A stretch of DNA of 10,332 bases, from assembly GCA_003141915.1 (NCBI GenBank), contig PLNY01000329.1, positions 8,448 through 18,779 of the forward strand. The letters run 5' to 3'. Position numbers and translations under genes: made by a program. The stretch comes from Anaerolineae bacterium (GTDB taxonomy: Bacteria; Chloroflexota; Anaerolineae; Anaerolineales; Villigracilaceae). The notes beneath the pieces were generated by a model. The model was not told the origin of the DNA and searched no databases. It was given only the letters and a program-made list of their open reading frames with translations. This document shows positions 1-5,351 of the stretch, piece after piece (position 1 is the stretch's first letter; the number at the start of each line of letters is the position of its first letter).

Positions 1-24
1 ATTGCTCATTTTGATATCCTAGAG

Positions 25-513
25 TTATGGCGAAGGTGTCGGTGGTGGCACCACTGCCAGGTAATTCGCGGCGGCCCAACCCGCGCGCGTGCTGTCATAA
101 GGCGCGACCACATACCACCAGGTATATCCATCGGCTTGTTTGGGTCCGTCTTTCACCATGAATGTTTCTGATTCATCGCCGCGAAAGACCGTATCACTGT
201 TGAGTCCCGGCGCGGAACGGATACGCAAACCGTCTGTGCCAGTGCCGCTGATCTGGACATACGTGTTGAGCGCGATTTGACTCGGCTGCGCCGTCAGCGA
301 CGCGGCCAGGCTTGCATTAATGGTCGGCGTGGGAACTTGAACGGTGGCGGTAGGCAGCGGAATAACGGTCAAGTCCGCGGCGACAAAGCCCGCCGTCGAA
401 GATGGATGCGGATGCGCCCATTGAATTCCAATCCAAGTGGCGATCAAAAGAAATCCCGCACAAGCAAAGGATCCGAGGATTGTCCAAATGTTAAAAAGAT
501 TTTTTTGGTTCAT
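25..513 (-). CDS. Membrane-anchored bacterial SH3 (SH3b) domain protein
   Basis: This 162-residue protein has one hydrophobic segment near the N-terminus (about residues 10-32), then a Pro/Thr/Val-rich linker (about 45-65), then an SH3b-like domain (about 82-155). The domain shows the typical GLRIRSAPGLNSDTV first strand and loop, the paired tryptophans of GYTWWYVVAP, and the closing GWAAANYL. The tail is PPPTPSP. Such domains usually bind cell-wall or extracytoplasmic ligands, so I infer an outward-facing anchored protein. Cys18 sits in SFAC, which is not a good lipobox, so a membrane anchor is more likely than a lipoprotein. The start codon overlaps the exchanger stop codon as ATGA, which makes it the third gene of the minus-strand operon; no Shine-Dalgarno sequence is obvious, so coupling to upstream translation is likely. 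The ligand and role are unknown. Confidence 0.8.
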   Translation of the reverse strand: MNQKNLFNIWTILGSFACAGFLLIATWIGIQWAHPHPSSTAGFVAADLTVIPLPTATVQVPTPTINASLAASLTAQPSQIALNTYVQISGTGTDGLRIRSAPGLNSDTVFRGDESETFMVKDGPKQADGYTWWYVVAPYDSTRAGWAAANYLAVVPPPTPSP

Positions 514-1583
514 GGCAAAAGAAAAAATCCCAATCCAAGAATTAAGTAAACTGCCAATAAGCCCGCGCCTTCGAGCCAGGTTGATTCGCCGTCGGAGGAA
601 ACGAGCGCGGAGACAACCACCGCCGTAAGAACTGCCAACAACTCGAAGCGATTGAAGATGAGTTGCAACGGATGACCCAGCAAAAGACTAATGAATACCA
701 ATAGTGGCGCGACGAACAAAGCAATTTGCAGGCTTGACGAAGTGGCGACCTCAACGCTCAATTCCATTTTGTTCTTCAGTGCCAACTGCACCGATACAAG
801 ATGCTCGGCCACGTTGCCGATGATCGGCACGAGAACAATGCCGAGGAAAAATTCCGAAACGCCGGAACTCGCAATCACGGCCTGGGTTGCGCCGACAAGC
901 GTTTCGCTCAACCAAAGCACACCGATAGTAGCTAGCACTAAAATGATTAGCGCTTGGCTCAATGTCCAGCCAGGTAAATCATCTTTTGATAATTGTTGTG
1001 ACAACGGACTTTCTTTAACATTCGATGTTTCAATCAAGCCAAGAGCGTATAACACCATCATAATGATTGCCACGCCCACGCTCAACGCTTCGACTTTGGG
1101 ATTGCTCTCTGCTCCGATGGCTTGACTCCACGCCGACGGAATCACCAACGCAACGACCGCCAGCACAAGCAATATCGCATTGCGGCTGGCGCTGCGTTTG
1201 TCGAATATCTGCGTGCCATGACGAAGTCCACCGGTTAACATGGAAAATCCCAAAACCAATAAAAGATTTCCGATGATGGAACCTGCAATTGAGGCTTTGA
1301 CCAATTCGATCAATCCCGCTTTGACCGCCGCGATGGTGATGATCAATTCTGCCGCGTTGCCAAACGTTGCATTCAACAGCGCGCCAAGGCGCGGATTCGT
1401 GTAAGAAGCGATATCCTCTGTGGCTTCACCGATATATGCCGCCAGCGGAATGATTCCCAGCGCAGCGCAGATAAAGATCACGACTGGCGGCCAATGGAAA
1501 ATCTGCGCGGCGAGAGTCGCTGGAAGAGCCGCGAGCATAAAACTCCACGGATTCCGCATAATGAATTCGATGATGCGTTTCAT
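510..1583 (-). CDS. cax: Calcium/proton exchanger, CaCA superfamily (Cax type)
   Basis: This 357-residue integral membrane protein has about ten or eleven hydrophobic segments and two inverted halves, as expected of the Ca2+/cation antiporter superfamily. The signature alpha repeats are visible: GNAAELI at about 75-81 in the first half and GNVAEHLVSV at about 256-265 in the second. The conserved Glu residues in them (about E79 and E260) form the ion-binding centre in the family. A hydrophilic, acidic loop (about 185-205) separates the halves. Length is normal for bacterial Cax proteins. The predicted role is export of cytoplasmic Ca2+ in exchange for H+ at the inner membrane; other divalent cations cannot be excluded. 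Its start overlaps the lipid kinase stop (ATGA) and its stop overlaps the SH3b start (ATGA). A good ribosome binding site (AAAGGA) lies 9 nt upstream, within the lipid kinase gene. Confidence 0.92.
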   Translation of the reverse strand: MKRIIEFIMRNPWSFMLAALPATLAAQIFHWPPVVIFICAALGIIPLAAYIGEATEDIASYTNPRLGALLNATFGNAAELIITIAAVKAGLIELVKASIAGSIIGNLLLVLGFSMLTGGLRHGTQIFDKRSASRNAILLVLAVVALVIPSAWSQAIGAESNPKVEALSVGVAIIMMVLYALGLIETSNVKESPLSQQLSKDDLPGWTLSQALIILVLATIGVLWLSETLVGATQAVIASSGVSEFFLGIVLVPIIGNVAEHLVSVQLALKNKMELSVEVATSSSLQIALFVAPLLVFISLLLGHPLQLIFNRFELLAVLTAVVVSALVSSDGESTWLEGAGLLAVYLILGLGFFLLP

Positions 1584-2524
1584 TCTCGTTGTTCCTTTAA
1601 CAATTTTAACGCTTTTGACGGAACAATGACTCTCAATGCTTGCTTTTGAATCTTTATCTCTGCTTTGGTTCCTCCGAGCAAAGGCTCGCCATCCATGTGC
1701 ATCGAAAAGGGAATCTCCGATTCCACGCGGACGGAATGAAAAGGCAAACGCTGCGCCTGATCGCTTGTTAAGAGGCGGCCCGCAAACAGGTCAACAAAAT
1801 GGCGAAAGGCAACGGCGATATTGTCGCCGCTGAACAACCACATGTCCATTTCGCCATCATCGATATAGGCATTTGGCGAAAGCACGGCGATGCCTCCAAA
1901 ATATCGTCGGACATTGGTCGCGACCGCTAAAAGATAATGCCCATCCACTTGTTGATCGTCCGCCCACACTCGCAAGTCCATGCCATGCCAGATCGCCGCA
2001 TTCCAAACTGTCGCCGCGAAATATTGCGGCACCGAAACATATTTGGCGAAGCGCGGACGCGGCTCCAATTGATGAATGATGATGGCGTCGAGGCCGATGC
2101 CCGCCCATAATAAAAACACCTGCTCGTTGCAGCTTCCAACATCAACGCGATAGGTTTCTGCATTGGCAAGCAGGTGCGCATTCTGTTGCAGTGCCCGGTT
2201 ATGAAGCCAGTCGAAAACCGGGATGCCCACTTCGGCGGCCCAAACATTCATCGTGCCCGCCGGCAAAACGGCCAGTGCAGTTTCTGAATTCATCAACCCG
2301 CTGGCGACTTGACCCACCGTTCCATCTCCGCCGATTGCGAACACCGCGTCATATTTCTCGATTGCAGCCTGGTGCGCCACTTGTGTAGCGTGACGTCCGC
2401 TCAAGGTTTCTGCAACTTCGATCTGCCATCCCGATGAATTAAGCGGGCGGATAATGCCGCGCACGAACGGACGAACCGGCACGCGTCCCGCGGCGGGATT
2501 GTAAAGAAGCAAGCCTTTGCGCAT
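1580..2524 (-). CDS. Diacylglycerol kinase / YegS-BmrU family lipid kinase
   Basis: This 314-residue protein matches the DagK_cat lipid kinase family in order and length. The start MRKGLLLYNPAAGR is the family's N-terminal strand plus nucleotide-binding Asn-Pro segment. GGDGTV at 65-70 is the hallmark nucleotide/Mg2+ motif, and LPAGTMNVWA (87-96) corresponds to the conserved P-x-GTxN motif. The C-terminal half is the beta-sandwich lid typical of DgkB and YegS, and includes MHMDGEPL, the usual conserved Asp-Gly-Glu turn. It should phosphorylate a lipid hydroxyl (diacylglycerol or a related lipid) at the membrane surface; the actual substrate cannot be read from sequence. It is first in the minus-strand operon, and its ATG lies 6 nt from a TATAAT box, so the mRNA is probably leaderless. 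The stop overlaps the exchanger start (ATGA). Confidence 0.88.
   Translation of the reverse strand: MRKGLLLYNPAAGRVPVRPFVRGIIRPLNSSGWQIEVAETLSGRHATQVAHQAAIEKYDAVFAIGGDGTVGQVASGLMNSETALAVLPAGTMNVWAAEVGIPVFDWLHNRALQQNAHLLANAETYRVDVGSCNEQVFLLWAGIGLDAIIIHQLEPRPRFAKYVSVPQYFAATVWNAAIWHGMDLRVWADDQQVDGHYLLAVATNVRRYFGGIAVLSPNAYIDDGEMDMWLFSGDNIAVAFRHFVDLFAGRLLTSDQAQRLPFHSVRVESEIPFSMHMDGEPLLGGTKAEIKIQKQALRVIVPSKALKLLKEQRE
1593..1598 (-). promoter_or_regulatory. Ribosome binding site of the Cax gene
   Basis: On the minus strand the sequence reads AAAGGA, then 9 nt, then the ATG at 1583. The site lies inside the end of the lipid kinase gene. It supports the annotated exchanger start and shows that this gene can initiate independently as well as by coupling at the ATGA overlap. 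Confidence 0.65.
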
Positions 2525-2536
2525 GAAGTGATTATA
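2525..2536 (-). promoter_or_regulatory. Probable leaderless promoter of the lipid kinase operon
   Basis: On the minus strand a perfect TATAAT (plus coordinates 2531-2536) is followed by CACTTC and then the ATG at 2524. A start site 6-7 nt after the -10 box would fall on or next to the A of the ATG. No Shine-Dalgarno sequence lies at a usable distance. No convincing -35 hexamer is seen at 16-18 bp spacing. Confidence 0.6.
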
Positions 2537-2567
2537 ACCTTACCGCCCCACCCATCACTCACCTGCA

Positions 2568-2592
2568 TTGCACCCAACGCAGTGCGGTGCAA
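2568..2592. repeat. Short inverted repeat in the divergent promoter region
   Basis: TTGCACC (2568-2574) and GGTGCAA (2586-2592) are perfect 7-bp arms around an 11-nt loop. The element lies upstream of the -10 box of the lipid kinase operon. It could be an operator or a remnant of a dispersed repeat; the window does not decide. Confidence 0.45.
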
Positions 2593-2602
2593 GTGCCGTG
2601 AC

Positions 2603-2635
2603 ACCTTCCCCAAATTTTGCAAATTTGGGGAAGGT
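2603..2635. repeat. Perfect 15-bp palindrome between divergent promoters
   Basis: ACCTTCCCCAAATTT (2603-2617) is repeated inverted as AAATTTGGGGAAGGT (2621-2635) with a 3-nt TGC spacer. There is no T-tract on either strand, so it is not a standard terminator. The right arm ends 10 bp before the TATAAT of the kinase gene, covering its -35 region. Either a repressor site or a REP/MITE-like repeat inserted between the two promoters would fit. Confidence 0.8.
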
Positions 2636-2645
2636 TGGGGAGGGG

Positions 2646-2658
2646 TATAATTTCCTCA
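2646..2658 (+). promoter_or_regulatory. Probable leaderless promoter of the protein kinase gene
   Basis: A perfect TATAAT (2646-2651) is followed by 7 nt (TTCCTCA) and the ATG at 2659. Transcription would begin at or beside the start codon. The purine-rich GGGGAGGGG just upstream resembles a Shine-Dalgarno sequence, but it is 14 nt or more from the ATG and would lie upstream of the predicted transcript. The -35 region overlaps the palindrome arm and is not consensus. Confidence 0.6.
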
Positions 2659-3726
2659 ATGCCCGAAAATGGTGAAAGCCATCTGCTTCTCAATCGCTAT
2701 CAGCTGCTGGAACAAATTGGTTCCGGCGGCACGGCTGAGATTTATCGCGGCCGTGATTTGATGCTGGACCGTCATGTCGCGATCAAAATTCTGCGTGAGG
2801 ATTATTCCAAGAATCCTGAATTCGAAAGTCAATTTCGCAACGAAGCGCGGGCGGCTGGCAACCTCTCGCATCCCAACATCGTAACGGTGTACGATTTTGG
2901 AAATGATAACGGCCAGCTCTTCATCGTCATGGAGTTGGTCCCCGGCACGAATTTAAAATCTATGCTTCGTCAGCGCGGCCGATTCACGGTCGACGAGTGC
3001 ATTCCGTTGATGGTCCAGGCTTGCGCCGGTATCGGTTTCGCCCATCGCGCCGGACTCGTCCATTGCGATGTCAAACCGCACAACATGCTGGTCACGCCGG
3101 ATAACCGTCTCAAGGTAACCGACTTTGGAATTGCGCGCGCCATGGCAGGCATCAGCCTGGGTGAACATACGAACGTGATCTGGGGCTCGCCGCAATATTT
3201 CTCGCCCGAACAGGCGGCGGGCGAATCGCCCACCCCCGCCTCCGATGTGTATTCGCTGGGAGTTGTACTTTACGAAATGCTGACGGGCACGCTTCCGTTT
3301 ACGGCGTCCACTGTCGAAGAGCTGTCCCACTTGCACATGGAAGCCAAACCGATTCCGCCCAGTGAATATATCCCCGATTTGCCGGAAGCGCTCGAAGAAA
3401 TCATTTTGAAAGTTTTATCGAAGGAACCGTCCGCGCGGTATCGTACCGCGGACCAGCTTGGGCGCGTGCTGATGAAATTCGGAACGCAACATGATGAAGC
3501 GATTTCGATTCCCATCTCGACGCCGCTGCCCGAGATCGCGTCCGCGCCTATTTTGGCAGAAGAACGTACGCATCCATCCGCCGCTCTCGAGGCGGACTCA
3601 TCACCCTGGGACATTGACGTGGACTGGGCTACCGTCGGTTTAAGCTTGCTGGCGTTGATCGCCGTCGGCGGATTGATCCCGTTTTGGATGTGGGTCTACT
3701 TTAGCTATCACTCGCCGATCAAATGA
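2659..3726 (+). CDS. Membrane-anchored Ser/Thr protein kinase (PknB/PrkC-like), non-RD
   Basis: This 355-residue protein is a Hanks-type kinase with all main subdomains: Gly-rich loop GSGGTAEIY (21-29), ATP-binding Lys in VAIK (K43), the C-helix Glu near E62, catalytic loop HCDVKPHNML (135-144), DFG (155-157), GSPQYFSPEQ (176-185) and DVYSLG (196-201). The Arg of HRD is replaced by Cys, so it is a non-RD kinase. After a Pro-rich linker (about 280-315) there is one membrane segment (about 326-348) and only about seven residues beyond it; there are no PASTA or other sensor repeats. I chose ATG 2659 over an in-frame TTG at 2617: the TTG lies inside the palindrome, upstream of the TATAAT, and adds no conserved sequence. 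The stop overlaps the rpe start (ATGA), so the two are co-translated. In Firmicutes a PrkC kinase also lies near rpe. Confidence 0.93.
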   Translation: MPENGESHLLLNRYQLLEQIGSGGTAEIYRGRDLMLDRHVAIKILREDYSKNPEFESQFRNEARAAGNLSHPNIVTVYDFGNDNGQLFIVMELVPGTNLKSMLRQRGRFTVDECIPLMVQACAGIGFAHRAGLVHCDVKPHNMLVTPDNRLKVTDFGIARAMAGISLGEHTNVIWGSPQYFSPEQAAGESPTPASDVYSLGVVLYEMLTGTLPFTASTVEELSHLHMEAKPIPPSEYIPDLPEALEEIILKVLSKEPSARYRTADQLGRVLMKFGTQHDEAISIPISTPLPEIASAPILAEERTHPSAALEADSSPWDIDVDWATVGLSLLALIAVGGLIPFWMWVYFSYHSPIK

Positions 3727-4397
3727 CCAATAAATATATCGTTGCTGCGTCTATTCTCTCGGCGGATTTTCTTCGATTGAAAGAATCCATCGCCGAATGC
3801 GAAGCCGCGGGCGCGGATTGGATTCATGTGGATGTGATGGACGGAAATTTCGTCCCCAATATCACCATGGGACCATTCCTGGTTGCGACGTTCAAGCGCG
3901 CCACTCAATTGCCGCTGGATGTTCATCTCATGATCGAAAAACCCGAACGATATCTAGAAGCTTTTGCCAAAGCAGGCGCGTCTCATCTAACTGTTCATGT
4001 TGAAACCTGCCCACAATTGCCGGAGACATTGAAGCAAATCAGGTCGCTGGGTTGTTTGGCAGGCGTGACGTTGAACCCGGCCACGCCGGTTTCAACCATT
4101 GAACCTGTTTTACATTTGGCAGATCTCGTGCTTGTGTTGAGCGTCAACCCGGGATTTTCAGGACAGACCTTTATGCCGGAAACCGTTTCAAAGGTCGCGC
4201 AGATTCGCAAAAAGCTGGACGAGATTCATTCATCCGCTTATCTGGAAGTGGACGGCGGCATCTCGACAGAAACGTTACCCAAAATGAAAGATGCAGGAGC
4301 AAATGCTTTTGTCTCGGCGACCGCGATATTCAAGTATCCAAAAGGGATCGAAGCGGGGATCAACGCATTGCGGATGTCATTGCGAGGAACGCAGTGA
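3723..4397 (+). CDS. rpe: Ribulose-phosphate 3-epimerase
   Basis: This 224-residue TIM-barrel enzyme interconverts D-ribulose 5-phosphate and D-xylulose 5-phosphate in the pentose phosphate pathway. The family residues are present: AASILSAD (8-15) at the N-terminus, metal ligands and catalytic residues in HVDVMDGNFVPN (H35, D37), DVHLM (H68) and EVDGGIS (D177), and the phosphate-binding loop SVNPGFSGQ (140-148, GFSGQ where GFGGQ is more common). The ATG overlaps the kinase stop, with no Shine-Dalgarno sequence, which implies translational coupling. The last seven codons (MSLRGTQ) and the TGA stop lie in a palindromic repeat, so the original C-terminus was probably altered by the repeat. The catalytic barrel is complete before that point, so activity should be retained. 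Confidence 0.96.
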   Translation: MTNKYIVAASILSADFLRLKESIAECEAAGADWIHVDVMDGNFVPNITMGPFLVATFKRATQLPLDVHLMIEKPERYLEAFAKAGASHLTVHVETCPQLPETLKQIRSLGCLAGVTLNPATPVSTIEPVLHLADLVLVLSVNPGFSGQTFMPETVSKVAQIRKKLDEIHSSAYLEVDGGISTETLPKMKDAGANAFVSATAIFKYPKGIEAGINALRMSLRGTQ

Positions 4398-4411
4398 CAT
4401 CCGCAATGCGT
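4363..4411. repeat. 17-bp perfect inverted repeat spanning the rpe stop codon
   Basis: ACGCATTGCGGATGTCA (4363-4379, coding) is perfectly complemented by TGACATCCGCAATGCGT (4395-4411) across a 15-nt loop. The TGA stop of rpe is the first triplet of the right arm. No T-tract follows, so it is not a canonical terminator, although the hairpin could protect the 3' end or slow transcription. It overlaps the left edge of the larger palindromic element at 4375-4512. Confidence 0.85.
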
Positions 4412-4512
4412 GCCTTTGGCAAGCAATCTCCTTATTATCGTGCAAATAATAGTTGCAGGTTACTTGAGATTGCTTACTCTTCGAGTACGATGTCGCTCCG
4501 CTCGCATTGACA
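4375..4512. repeat. Palindromic dispersed repeat (CATTGCGAG family), copy 1
   Basis: Outer arms TGTCATTGCGAG (4375-4386) and CTCGCATTGACA (4501-4512) match inverted at 11 of 12 positions. Inner arms AAGCAATCTC (4421-4430) and GAGATTGCTT (4466-4475) match at 10 of 10. The same outer and inner words in the same order occur at 7024-7110. This is the layout of a non-autonomous MITE/REP-like element. This copy is longer than the other and carries extra sequence between the arms, including the right arm of the rpe-stop palindrome. It ends six bases before the T-tract of the rpmB terminator. Confidence 0.85.
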
Positions 4513-4517
4513 TTGTT

Positions 4518-4550
4518 AAAACAAAAATCACGGCTCGAAATCCGCCGTGA
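4518..4550 (-). terminator. Rho-independent terminator of rpmB
   Basis: Read on the minus strand, TCACGGC and GCCGTGA form a 7-bp stem (plus coordinates 4544-4550 and 4528-4534) around a 9-nt loop. A T-rich run TTTTTGTTTT follows directly (4518-4527). It starts 23 nt after the rpmB stop codon. On the plus strand no T-run follows, so it should terminate only rpmB transcripts. Confidence 0.85.
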
Positions 4551-4573
4551 CCTTTGTATTGGAAATATAAACT

Positions 4574-4759
4574 TTACGCCGCTGATTTACCGAGCGCTTT
4601 GATGCATTTGGCGCACAGCACCTTTTTCACCTTATGGCCGTTCTGCAGGAGCGTTACTTTTTGCAGGTTGGGTTTAAAATCCCGATTGGTGGCCCGCATG
4701 GAGAACGAGCGATTATGCCCAAAGGTGGTTGTCTTGCCGCAGTTTGCACATTTAGCCAT
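4574..4759 (-). CDS. rpmB: 50S ribosomal protein L28
   Basis: This 61-residue basic protein is a component of the large ribosomal subunit. MAKCANCGKTTTFGHNRSFS is the typical L28 N-terminus, with the conserved FGHNRSFS-type segment and R/K-rich core (MRATNRDFKPNLQK). A CxxC pair near the N-terminus (C4, C7) and another near the C-terminus (CAKC, about 49-52) could form a zinc-binding site, the C+ form of a ribosomal protein. The start at 4759 begins at this conserved Met; the reading frame is open further upstream, but that part encodes only the repeats. A weak Shine-Dalgarno sequence (AAAGGA, about 10 nt upstream) supports it. It is transcribed alone, convergent with rpe and divergent from the Asp23 gene, and has its own terminator. 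Confidence 0.96.
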   Translation of the reverse strand: MAKCANCGKTTTFGHNRSFSMRATNRDFKPNLQKVTLLQNGHKVKKVLCAKCIKALGKSAA

Positions 4760-4809
4760 CGTACACGATCCTTTCTTGCAATGATTCCGAATGCTCACCC
4801 TGTTTTTTG

Positions 4810-4865
4810 GCAGGAAGAATGCCTGCACCTTCGGGCAGAAAGAACATCTGCACCTTCGGCAGGCA
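4810..4865. repeat. Tandem 25-bp repeat with nested hairpins in the rpmB leader
   Basis: Two adjacent 25-bp units (4810-4834 and 4835-4859) agree at 21 of 25 positions, and each ends in CTGCACCTTCGG. TGCCTGC (4820-4826) and GCAGGCA (4859-4865) form 7-bp inverted arms around the second unit, and GCAGG/CCTGC (4810-4814 / 4822-4826) is an alternative smaller hairpin. If the promoter at 4870-4899 is right, nearly the whole block is transcribed as the rpmB 5' leader. It could be a dispersed repeat family or a structured leader. Confidence 0.75.
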
Positions 4866-4869
4866 CGGC

Positions 4870-4899
4870 ATTGTACCATAAAAATATGAGCAATATCAA
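4870..4899 (-). promoter_or_regulatory. Candidate sigma-70-type promoter of rpmB
   Basis: On the minus strand TTGATA (plus 4894-4899) and TACAAT (plus 4870-4875) are separated by 18 bp, close to consensus in both boxes and spacing. The transcript would start near 4863, giving a leader of about 100 nt that begins with the repeat hairpin. Unlike the other promoters seen here, it is not close to its start codon. Confidence 0.6.
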
Positions 4900-4970
4900 C
4901 GGAATTTTGCTTGCAGAAGTGCAATTCGATAATTCGTTTTGAGTGTTATTAGAAGCAGTAAAATGGAGCA

Positions 4971-4976
4971 AGAGGA
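4971..4976 (+). promoter_or_regulatory. Ribosome binding site deciding the Asp23 start
   Basis: AGAGGA lies 4 nt before the ATG at 4981. The upstream in-frame candidates (ATG at 4963, TTG at 4939) have no comparable site, so 4981 is preferred. The spacing is slightly short, which leaves some doubt. Confidence 0.5.
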
Positions 4977-4980
4977 ACCT

Positions 4981-5337
4981 ATGGGCGAAGAAACTACATC
5001 TTTGGGCGGGATTCATATCTCTCCCAACGCCGTTGCGGCGATTGTTTATCATGCCACGCTTCGATCCTACGGCGTGGTTGGACTCGCGCCGAAAAATCTG
5101 GTGGAAGGCCTGTCCCAAACCATCACCCATGAGCCGGCGCGCGGCGTATCGGTGCGATATGACGGCGAGAATATAGATATTGATATCTATATCGTTGTTG
5201 AATATGGAACGCGCATTACTTCTGTAGCGGATAGTGTTGCCGAGACAGTTAAGTTCCAAGTTGAAAAGGCATTGGGAATGTTTGTTCACGAGATCAATGT
5301 TCATATAGCCGGATTGCGCGTGAGCGAAAACGATTAG
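4981..5337 (+). CDS. Asp23/Gls24 family protein (YloU-like)
   Basis: This 118-residue protein has no signal peptide or membrane segment. It shows the Asp23/Gls24 (DUF322) pattern: an N-terminal GGIHISPNAVAAIVYHATLR strand-helix, the YGVVGLAP segment that matches the family's Pro/Gly-Val turn, a central beta-strand pair (GVSVRYDGENIDIDIYIVVEYG) and a C-terminal amphipathic helix ending in VHEINVHIAGLRV. Family members are small cytoplasmic proteins linked to envelope stress or alkaline shock in Firmicutes; the molecular function is not established. It sits immediately before the fatty-acid-kinase-like gene (14-nt gap), the same pairing as yloU-yloV of Bacillus. This suggests a shared role in membrane lipid or envelope homeostasis, but that is inference. 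The start at 4981 rests on an AGAGGA site; an ATG at 4963 is possible. Confidence 0.88.
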   Translation: MGEETTSLGGIHISPNAVAAIVYHATLRSYGVVGLAPKNLVEGLSQTITHEPARGVSVRYDGENIDIDIYIVVEYGTRITSVADSVAETVKFQVEKALGMFVHEINVHIAGLRVSEND

Positions 5338-5340
5338 GAA
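5336..5340 (+). promoter_or_regulatory. Ribosome binding site of the FakA-like gene
   Basis: AGGAA overlaps the TAG stop of the Asp23 gene and lies 11 nt before the ATG at 5352. This supports that start and co-translation of the two genes. Confidence 0.5.
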
Positions 5341-5351
5341 AATAAATCTTA

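Noticed and set aside
1..24. Sequence downstream of the SH3b stop at the window edge
   Set aside because: Only 24 bases, with no stem-loop or coding signal that can be judged.
691..1125. A 144-codon open frame on the plus strand opposite cax
   Set aside because: It is antisense to an unmistakable exchanger gene, has no recognisable domain and no ribosome binding site.
2617..2658. In-frame N-terminal extension of the protein kinase from a TTG codon
   Set aside because: It adds 14 residues encoded by the palindrome and promoter, lies upstream of the TATAAT box, and has no conserved sequence; ATG 2659 fits better.
4375..4512. Possible CRISPR array or tRNA because of repeated and inverted words
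   Set aside because: There are no regularly spaced direct repeats with unique spacers, and no cloverleaf or anticodon arm; nested inverted arms fit a MITE/REP-like element.
4760..4924. Longer 116-residue reading frame extending rpmB upstream on the minus strand
   Set aside because: The extra residues are Cys/Arg-rich translation of the 25-bp tandem repeats; L28 begins with the conserved MAKCANCGK at 4759.
4928..4964. Promoter for the Asp23-fakA-degV operon (GATAAT at 4928 or TAAAAT at 4959)
   Set aside because: Candidate -10 boxes exist but none has a convincing -35 at normal spacing, so I could not choose one; the operon promoter is probably in 4880-4970.
4939..4980. Longer Asp23 protein starting at TTG 4939 or ATG 4963
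   Set aside because: Neither has a ribosome binding site as good as AGAGGA before 4981, and the extra residues are not typical of the family. ATG 4963 is not fully excluded.
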